Of a stretch of 10,059 bases of DNA, positions 5,489 through 10,059 are shown piece by piece. Each line of letters opens with the position of its first letter. The stretch's first letter is position 1. The stretch lies in contig WRMX01000010.1 in assembly GCA_009776905.1 (NCBI GenBank), positions 24,572 to 34,630 on the forward strand. Direction: 5' to 3'. Under the pieces are notes generated by a model. It did not search any database, was not told where the DNA came from, and saw nothing but the letters and a program-made list of their open reading frames with translations. The translations under genes were made by a program, and so were the position numbers. Source of the stretch: Oscillospiraceae bacterium. GTDB lineage: Bacteria; Bacillota; Clostridia; Oscillospirales; Oscillospiraceae.

Positions 5489-6886
5489 CTACTCAGCGCG
5501 GCCACGCCGCGCTTTTTTTCCGGCCTTAAGCATGAACAAAACCAGCAGCGCCGTATAAACGAACAGCAGCGCGAACGTCAGCCACGTCATCTCCTCGGAC
5601 ACCGGCGCGAGCCCGACGAGCACCAGCATCGGGATGCCGAAAAGGATGCCCGTGCCGCTCCCCGTAATGAGGTTGTTGGCGGCGGGCGTCTGGAACAACG
5701 GGTCCACCTCGCGGAGCAGCAGTACCCCCGAGCTGATTGTCCCCGTCATCATCCCATACATCGACAGAAACCCCTCGTAAAAATATCCCGGATAAATCTT
5801 TTTGCACATCCATTGCAGAAAGACAAACGTGATGACGGTTCCCATAACGCTCATCAAGATAAAAGGCACCCACAGCCCTTTCAGGTCGCTGATCAATATC
5901 GAGCCGATGCCCGCGATTATCATCAAATCGAAGGCGAACCCCGAAATTCGCGACAGCAGATAATTGTTCTGGTACTGCCGCGTCATTATTTTATTCTTTC
6001 GAAGCGATTTTAGTATCGCGCGCAGCAGCAAGGCGATGGCCGACCCAACGATGAAGTTGAACCCCCAGAGCAGCGTCGATACCGTGTTCGATACCCCCTC
6101 GCCCAGCCCTGCGACCAATTTGCTGATGCCCGCAATCGCGAGATAACTCACAAGGTAGACCCCTATGACCAGCGCCATCTGAATGCTGAGCCTGTCGACA
6201 GATTCGGATATTGGCACCTCGCCCTTGTCCTGGAAGGTGTCGACCGAGACGGACCCCGACTCTATCTCCACGTCCGTCCTTGTTATCTTCTTTTTGCGCA
6301 CGAGGACGTTCAGGTATATGACCCCCACGATGCATGCGACAAGATATCCCGACGCCGCCAGCGAAAGCCCGAACGACCGCCCGCCGACAAACCCATATGT
6401 CTGTTCGTAGGTGGAACCAATGTTGTTCGCCTGCCCCGGCCCCTGTCCATATCCCATCGGGAGGAGGATTCCGGATGCCTTAAACATCCCGGGCATGAAC
6501 GTATATGCGAGCGCGAGGGACACTATCAGCCCCGCCATCCCCTGCACGGTATAGCTGCAAACGATGAGCGCACCGCTTTTTGGCGCGGTCAGGGGCTCGA
6601 CGCCCACGGCGTCCCCGGCATCGGCGACGCGTAGTGACAGCGCGATGAAGCCAAGCGCGATGCCGTGGTAAGTGAGCATTTCCAGCGTTTCCGATGTCAC
6701 GATGTCCACGCCGAGCGAGCGCAGCAGCAAAAGCAAGAAACCTGCCAGGACGGCCGTCGGCATCAGCGTTTTTTTGATGAAAGGAACCCTGCGGCGGAGC
6801 AGGTTGGCGACAAGCACGAGCCCCGCGATGACCCCCAGTTGGATCATGAAGCTCCATAGCGCCGTGTTTGATGAGGAGAAGTCCAT
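5489..6886 (-). CDS. GltS-like sodium/glutamate symporter family membrane protein
   Basis: This polytopic inner-membrane protein (465 aa) has about ten or more strongly hydrophobic segments. It also has two glycine-rich re-entrant-type stretches in the two halves: GYGQGPGQANN-x-GSTYE-x3-GF (about residues 143-165) and MMTGTISSGVLLLREVDP (about 378-395). This two-repeat pattern is that of the sodium/glutamate symporter (GltS) superfamily, which imports glutamate with Na+. The true substrate here is not settled. The protein is longer than E. coli GltS (about 400 aa), mainly because of a hydrophilic loop around residues 195-230 between the halves. The start is ATG 6886, preceded by AGGTG 7-8 nt upstream. 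It lies 65 nt downstream of the acyltransferase gene in the same direction, with no convincing promoter or terminator between, so read-through is possible. Its very basic C-terminus (KKARRGRAE) coincides with the antisense yebC terminator. Confidence 0.82.
   Translation of the reverse strand: MDFSSSNTALWSFMIQLGVIAGLVLVANLLRRRVPFIKKTLMPTAVLAGFLLLLLRSLGVDIVTSETLEMLTYHGIALGFIALSLRVADAGDAVGVEPLTAPKSGALIVCSYTVQGMAGLIVSLALAYTFMPGMFKASGILLPMGYGQGPGQANNIGSTYEQTYGFVGGRSFGLSLAASGYLVACIVGVIYLNVLVRKKKITRTDVEIESGSVSVDTFQDKGEVPISESVDRLSIQMALVIGVYLVSYLAIAGISKLVAGLGEGVSNTVSTLLWGFNFIVGSAIALLLRAILKSLRKNKIMTRQYQNNYLLSRISGFAFDLMIIAGIGSILISDLKGLWVPFILMSVMGTVITFVFLQWMCKKIYPGYFYEGFLSMYGMMTGTISSGVLLLREVDPLFQTPAANNLITGSGTGILFGIPMLVLVGLAPVSEEMTWLTFALLFVYTALLVLFMLKAGKKARRGRAE
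5495..5519 (+). terminator. Rho-independent terminator of yebC, inside the opposing carrier gene
   Basis: AGCGCGGC (5495-5502) and GCCGCGCT (5506-5513) form a perfect 8-bp GC-rich stem with a 3-nt loop. T residues follow from 5513 to 5519. On the plus strand this is a clear intrinsic terminator, 134 nt after the yebC stop. The same bases are the last codons (KARRGRAE) of the minus-strand carrier gene, whose stop is at 5489-5491. Confidence 0.85.
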
Positions 6887-6951
6887 TGATTAACACCTAC
6901 TTTCTGTCAGTCGATATTATTTGAAATATGCAACGCTCGGACGAGATATTG

Positions 6952-8124
6952 CTATGTGGCTTTGCCGGTCGTCAGTATACGATATATTTCACGATATTTC
7001 AACGCGCTGCGGGGCCATTGGCTGTAGACCTCATATGAGGTGCCGTCTCGCAGCGCGAATATCAACGTCATCTGTCCCGTGACCGCAAATCGGGTGATCT
7101 GCTCCATGGGGAAGCTGTGCCCCGCGCAATGGAACTCATCGCGGGAAATCTCCATCGTCCCCTGCCCCACCTGCAGGCTCTCCGCGGCCGTGCGGACGAC
7201 ATACAGCACCTGCCCCTCATCGGAGCATATCGGCGAATCCCCGGCGCCATCGACGATTTCGGAGAGCTTTTCCGTTTGCCACTCGTCCCATTCCCTGATT
7301 GTGGAAAACCGCAGCCCGTCGCCGACAAGCAGCCCCGTCTCGGAATATACCGCGTCGAGACCGCATCCGCAGAAGAAGCGCTCGCCCTCGGATTTCAGCG
7401 TGCCGAGCTTTTCGCATCGGGGGCATAGATACAGGACGGTCTCGATCCCCTCCGCGAGGTTCTTGCCGCGATATCGTATGAGGCTGGCCTTTTGCCGCTC
7501 ATAAGCGTCTTCATATATATCAGACTCGATCAGCCGCGTGATTTGCTCAGCCGACATCGTTTTGATCTCTTCGCTGCTGTAGCGGTTGACGTGCCTGCCG
7601 CGCATGCCGCCCCTGCGCTGCTTTCTAGCCCATCGGGGCGCCGTGAAGTACCCGCCTTCCAGCCGAAAGGTGATGAGGTCCGCCCCGCTCTTTTTGACCA
7701 GCTTGGCAGCGGAATTCGTGATCGGCCCCGTCGTCCCGGAAAACGACCTGTCGCCCTCGGCAAAAAAGCAGACATTGCCGCCGGCCCTGACCCTGCGGAT
7801 CATTTCCTTGATCGCGTTCGCGTCCGTCTTGCTCTTGTTGATGGGTATGGGGTTCAAAAAGAACCGCAGCAGCCGCGACGCGATGCCCTTTCTCAGGACG
7901 TGCTCGCTCGTTAAAAAATACATGTGGCGCGAATAGCTCATGGCTATGAGGACTGGGTCGAGATTCGTGTTATGGTTGGCAATGATGATGCTCGGGGCTT
8001 CAGGGCCTTTTCTTTTTTCGCATTTATATTTCATCATGCGCTTGATATACAGCCCTGCCGTTCGGCGAAAGATAATGAACATGAACCTATGCAGCCTATA
8101 ATGCTTCATCGTCGCTTTCAACAT
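6952..8124 (-). CDS. PlsC-like lysophospholipid acyltransferase with C-terminal zinc ribbon
   Basis: This 390-aa protein has an N-terminal acyltransferase domain (about residues 1-170). It carries the H-x4-D catalytic motif NHNTNLD (H51, D56) and FAEGDRS (121-127), equivalent to the FPEG substrate motif. Such enzymes move an acyl chain from acyl-ACP or acyl-CoA to lysophosphatidic acid or a related acceptor at the membrane. After a basic linker (RWARKQRRGGMRGRH) and a helical segment comes CPRC-x14-CGC (C234, C237, C252, C254), a likely zinc ribbon, then about 130 residues of mixed beta-type sequence I do not recognise. Plain PlsC enzymes are about 200-250 aa, so the C-terminal third is an add-on. 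The start is ATG 8124, with AGAGGT 4-5 nt upstream; the longer reading from GTG 8142 would place this ribosome site inside the gene. The gltS-like gene follows in the same direction. Confidence 0.85.
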   Translation of the reverse strand: MLKATMKHYRLHRFMFIIFRRTAGLYIKRMMKYKCEKRKGPEAPSIIIANHNTNLDPVLIAMSYSRHMYFLTSEHVLRKGIASRLLRFFLNPIPINKSKTDANAIKEMIRRVRAGGNVCFFAEGDRSFSGTTGPITNSAAKLVKKSGADLITFRLEGGYFTAPRWARKQRRGGMRGRHVNRYSSEEIKTMSAEQITRLIESDIYEDAYERQKASLIRYRGKNLAEGIETVLYLCPRCEKLGTLKSEGERFFCGCGLDAVYSETGLLVGDGLRFSTIREWDEWQTEKLSEIVDGAGDSPICSDEGQVLYVVRTAAESLQVGQGTMEISRDEFHCAGHSFPMEQITRFAVTGQMTLIFALRDGTSYEVYSQWPRSALKYREIYRILTTGKAT

Positions 8125-8180
8125 ATTTACCTCTAAATTCACGGTTGTTATTCTTATGTCAACAGGTTAACGCAACGCCT

Positions 8181-8278
8181 ATGTAGGAGATGGGCTTGCC
8201 CATCCCGCAATGCTCCGGAAAACGGTCGAGGCAAGCCTCGCCCCAACATCGGCGCGTCTGGGAAGCCGCGCACTACAT
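8181..8278. repeat. Small palindromic element between the DUF1015 and acyltransferase genes
   Basis: This 98-bp non-coding segment is bounded by ATGTAG (8181-8186) and CTACAT (8273-8278) in inverted orientation. It contains two tight perfect hairpins: GATGGGC-TT-GCCCATC (8189-8204) and CGAGGC-AA-GCCTCG (8227-8240). The style (a GTAGG lead, then back-to-back GC palindromes with 2-nt loops and CCCC tails) resembles dispersed REP-like palindromes of clostridial genomes. No T-tract follows either hairpin, so I do not call a terminator. Only one copy lies in this window, so dispersal is not shown. Confidence 0.45.
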
Positions 8279-8279
8279 C

Positions 8280-9518
8280 TTATACGATCTCCCTGCATTC
8301 AAGGTAATACCGCTTGTCCTTCGCGTGCCCGACGGAAAAACTTTTTTTGGGGAATACTCCGCCGTTTGCGACGGTCCTGAATAGCTCCGATTTGTCCATC
8401 GAAGGGAGGATAAGCCCGACGCAGCCTTCAGACCGCGCCAAATGCTCGACAGATTCGGCTCCATGAATGTAGTCGATGTCGCAGCTCTTTGCCCGTGCAT
8501 AATTATCCATGAAATCCACGAGGCCGTCAAGCATGTCGCCGATGCACCCTGCCGCGACGCCGACGATGCCGCTTTCGCCGCCGGAAACCCAGCGCAGCCC
8601 GTAATCGCTGCCCCCGGGCATGGCCTCCGCTAGCGCGTGAATGAAATCCGCGCGGTCAACGTTGAAAACGACGCGATGGATCGCTTCAAAGTCGATGGCG
8701 GGGTCGAACACATTGTTGATCTCGACCAAGGCCTTTCGCGCGGGATGGGCAGCCCGCTCATCCGGGCTCATGCCGCGCTTGATCTCGTCCCAATAGACCT
8801 TCGCCGCAGCGAGCGAGTGGTTGCCGTCTCCGACGACCAAGAGAATGCCACCGTCGGCTTGCAGCGCGTGAAGCGCCGCAGCGACGTTTTCCGCAGCCTC
8901 GCCAAAAACCCTCATGCCCTTGATGTGGCCGCCACCTTCCATTAAGTCGAAATCATAAAGCAGCGGCAAGTCGCCGGCTATTTGGGCCAGCGGCTCGATG
9001 ACGGTCTTATTGGGGTCGCTGATAAACGACATGATATGCGGGAGCTCAAAACGCGCCGCTCGCCTTATGCTGATTCGCGCGGGGAGGCGTTCGAGAACGG
9101 TGCCTTCGCTGGCCAAAATTGGCGCGGCCCCGCCCGAGAAGCTATATTGCTCAAGGTCGACGGCGCCGACCAGCCCGCACCGCTCCCTTCCGTCGGGGAG
9201 CGTCCTGACTATATAAATAAAAGAATCTTCAACAACGCGAAACAGGCCGTCAGCATTGTATTTCTCCATCGTTTCGCTGATTATCCCGGCAGAAGCATCT
9301 CCGTCTGCGTCAAAGAGGAAAGCTTCAGGAATGATCATGTTGAGCGTCGAAGGCTCGTCTCCGGCAAACGTACGAACTCGTTCCCAATATTCTCGTTCGG
9401 AAGAGAATTGGTCGCAAGCTATGACGCTCCATTTTTCCATCGAGATGTTATGCGGCAGCAGGATGTCCGCTGTGGAAAACACGTCGCTGCCCATGCCAAT
9501 GGTGTCTGTTTTTGTCAT
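8280..9518 (-). CDS. DUF1015 family protein
   Basis: This 412-aa cytoplasmic protein belongs to the DUF1015 family, whose function is not established. Family landmarks are SEGTVLERLPARISIRRAA (about residues 137-155) followed by ELPHI; TVIEPL (172-177); LVVGDGNHSLAAAK (227-240), with the polar core G230-D-G-N-H-S that looks like an active or binding site; and the C-terminal stretch GGVFPKKSFSVG, then KRYYLECREIV. From memory, relatives often lie beside serA/serC; neither is present here. The start is ATG 9518, with GGAGTG (9531-9526) 7 nt upstream. The longer reading from ATG 9533 would put that ribosome site inside the gene and has only a weak AAGG. The start codon overlaps the stop of the third minicistron (ATGA), and the first five residues (MTKTD) are those repeated in the minicistrons. 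It is linked to the upstream homocysteine methyltransferase gene through those repeats. Confidence 0.88.
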   Translation of the reverse strand: MTKTDTIGMGSDVFSTADILLPHNISMEKWSVIACDQFSSEREYWERVRTFAGDEPSTLNMIIPEAFLFDADGDASAGIISETMEKYNADGLFRVVEDSFIYIVRTLPDGRERCGLVGAVDLEQYSFSGGAAPILASEGTVLERLPARISIRRAARFELPHIMSFISDPNKTVIEPLAQIAGDLPLLYDFDLMEGGGHIKGMRVFGEAAENVAAALHALQADGGILLVVGDGNHSLAAAKVYWDEIKRGMSPDERAAHPARKALVEINNVFDPAIDFEAIHRVVFNVDRADFIHALAEAMPGGSDYGLRWVSGGESGIVGVAAGCIGDMLDGLVDFMDNYARAKSCDIDYIHGAESVEHLARSEGCVGLILPSMDKSELFRTVANGGVFPKKSFSVGHAKDKRYYLECREIV

Positions 9519-9556
9519 AATGCTACACTCCATGCCTTGCTGTCTGTTTTTGTCAT
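9515..9556 (-). CDS. Minicistron 3 (13 codons) in the gene-junction repeat
   Basis: This open frame encodes MTKTDSKAWSVAL. Its ATG (9556-9554) is preceded by GGAGTG (9569-9564) at 7 nt and overlaps the TGA of minicistron 2. Its own TGA (9517-9515) overlaps the ATG of the DUF1015 gene as ATGA. The ribosome site, start, stop and overlap are as expected for termination-reinitiation. Whether the peptide itself matters is unknown; it may only pass ribosomes from one gene to the next. Confidence 0.45.
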   Translation of the reverse strand: MTKTDSKAWSVAL

Positions 9557-9594
9557 AATGCTACACTCCATGCCTTGCTGTCTGCTTTTGTCAT
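9553..9594 (-). CDS. Minicistron 2 (13 codons) in the gene-junction repeat
   Basis: This open frame encodes MTKADSKAWSVAL. GGAGTG (9607-9602) lies 7 nt before the ATG. Start and stop each overlap a neighbour as ATGA (9594-9591 and 9556-9553). It differs from minicistron 3 by Ala for Thr at position 4. The 38-bp period is not a multiple of three, so each unit shifts the frame, and the stop/start overlap restores reading each time. Confidence 0.45.
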   Translation of the reverse strand: MTKADSKAWSVAL

Positions 9595-9632
9595 AATGCC
9601 ACACTCCATGCCTTGCTGTCTGCTTTTGTCAT
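9591..9632 (-). CDS. Minicistron 1 (13 codons) in the gene-junction repeat
   Basis: This open frame encodes MTKADSKAWSVAL. Its ATG (9632-9630) overlaps the TGA (9631-9629) of the homocysteine methyltransferase gene as ATGA, and its own TGA overlaps the start of minicistron 2. The Shine-Dalgarno here is TTGAGG, 4 nt before the ATG, within the upstream gene's last codons. The end KAWSVAL resembles the methyltransferase C-terminus QAWVEAL, showing where the unit came from. Confidence 0.45.
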   Translation of the reverse strand: MTKADSKAWSVAL

Positions 9633-10059
9633 AATGCCTCAACCCATGCTTGCATGGCTTTCCTTAATTCTCTGATGTAATCCGGCGTCGTGCCGCAGCA
9701 TCCGCCGATGAATATTTGCCTGCGCAGCGCCTTTGGAGAACCTGCTGGTTCCGCGCCGCCTCTGGCATCTCCGATGCTTGAAGCCCGCGCTGCGTCGCGG
9801 TCTTGCGCGCGCACAGCTTTAACAAGCGCGATCATCTGCATCGCAAATTCTTCGGCGCTCACATTATACTCGCCCGAAGCGCTATCAGGCAAGCCCGCGT
9901 TCAATTTAAATATAAGCGGGAGGCTAGATGACGCTGCGATCCGCAGCGCGGTATCGACCATCTCCGCCGGATTGCGCGAACAGTTGATTCCGATGGCGTC
10001 AGCGCCCGCCGATTCGGCAGTTTTCGCAAAATCCTCAGCGGAAAAGCCAAGGTATGTTT
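9629..10059 (-). CDS. Homocysteine S-methyltransferase family protein (C-terminal part; gene continues past the window)
   Basis: The frame is open from the right edge to TGA 9629-9631, and the 142 or so visible residues are the C-terminal half of a homocysteine S-methyltransferase (S-methyl_trans) domain. GADAIGINCS carries the first zinc-ligand cysteine, LPLIFKLNAGLPD follows, and IFIGGCCGTTPDYIREL holds the paired zinc cysteines that activate homocysteine. Such domains make methionine, alone with S-methylmethionine or as the N-terminal module of cobalamin-dependent MetH. The protein here ends right after this domain, so it is a stand-alone or split form. An internal ATG at 9961 is not the start, because conserved family sequence continues upstream of it. 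An odd feature is about 30 extra residues rich in Ala, Arg and Asp (9716-9811) between the LVKAV helix and IFIGGCC, where relatives have only a few residues. The stop overlaps the first minicistron. Confidence 0.9.
   Translation of the reverse strand, partial: TYLGFSAEDFAKTAESAGADAIGINCSRNPAEMVDTALRIAASSSLPLIFKLNAGLPDSASGEYNVSAEEFAMQMIALVKAVRAQDRDAARASSIGDARGGAEPAGSPKALRRQIFIGGCCGTTPDYIRELRKAMQAWVEAL

Larger units (their letters stand above)
9503..9653 (-). repeat. 38-bp tandem repeats spanning a gene junction (3 units plus parental copy)
   Basis: Units lie at 9503-9540, 9541-9578 and 9579-9616, with a diverged 37-bp copy at 9617-9653. The first two are identical; the third differs at two bases; the fourth matches for its first 22 bases and then resembles the others with small changes, including one missing base. 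Read on the minus strand, a unit contains, in order, a GCAAGGCATGG segment homologous to the 3' end of the methyltransferase gene, a GGAGTG Shine-Dalgarno, GCATTATGA (a stop/start overlap), and the first codons of the DUF1015 gene. The repeat therefore duplicates the whole intercistronic junction. The 9617-9653 copy is the true end of the upstream gene. Confidence 0.95.

Noticed and set aside
8157..8162. Perfect TTGACA (minus strand) upstream of the acyltransferase gene
   Set aside because: At 16-18 nt downstream there is no acceptable -10 hexamer, and a start site there would fall at the ribosome-binding site. A similar GTTGACATAA string at 4179-4188 also lacks a -10.
8189..8240. Hairpins as terminators of the DUF1015 gene
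   Set aside because: Neither hairpin is followed by a T-tract on the minus strand.
9519..9533. Upstream ATG at 9533 as the DUF1015 start (adds MECSI)
   Set aside because: The ATG at 9518 has GGAGTG at proper spacing and the ATGA overlap repeated in every unit. The ATG at 9533 lies at the edge of that ribosome site.
9503..9653. CRISPR array or iteron origin as explanation of the 38-bp repeats
   Set aside because: The units are contiguous with no spacers, and they align exactly with gene ends, ribosome sites and start codons, so intercistronic duplication explains them better.

Overview
The window is a chromosomal, housekeeping-type stretch from a fairly GC-rich bacterium. The organism is probably a member of Bacillota, class Clostridia: Shine-Dalgarno sites are strong (AAGGAG, AGGAGG), promoters look like sigma-A, a DUF1015 gene and a GltS-type carrier are present, and the acyltransferase carries a zinc ribbon. 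This placement is inferred from gene content; there is no rRNA or phylogenetic marker to prove it. I see no phage, IS element, CRISPR array, tRNA or rRNA.

Layout from left to right: the last codons of a membrane protein (1-48); a membrane-anchored CE4 polysaccharide deacetylase (53-916, +); a convergent radC with an unusual repeated N-terminus (922-1725, -) and its own promoter; a strong intrinsic terminator (1851-1883); a zinc alcohol dehydrogenase (1907-3007, -) and a QueG-like 4Fe-4S protein (3059-3979, -), probably one operon from a promoter at 4095-4124. An AT-rich intergenic region of about 650 bp follows, then yebC (4627-5361, +) with its own promoter. On the minus strand come a GltS-like carrier (5489-6886), a PlsC-like acyltransferase (6952-8124), a small palindromic repeat (8181-8278), a DUF1015 protein (8280-9518), and the 3' part of a homocysteine S-methyltransferase gene running off the right edge (9629->10059). 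The yebC terminator lies inside the last codons of the opposing carrier gene.

The most unusual feature is the junction between the methyltransferase and DUF1015 genes. A 38-bp sequence made of the end of the upstream gene, a Shine-Dalgarno and the start of the downstream gene is tandemly repeated. As a result the two genes are linked by three 13-codon minicistrons. Each begins on an ATGA overlap with the previous stop codon, and the third ends on an ATGA overlap with the DUF1015 start. Two further tandem expansions occur in the same 10 kb: a five-fold 42-bp in-frame duplication of the conserved LPREK segment at the N-terminus of RadC, and a Pro-Gly tract in the QueG-like protein.
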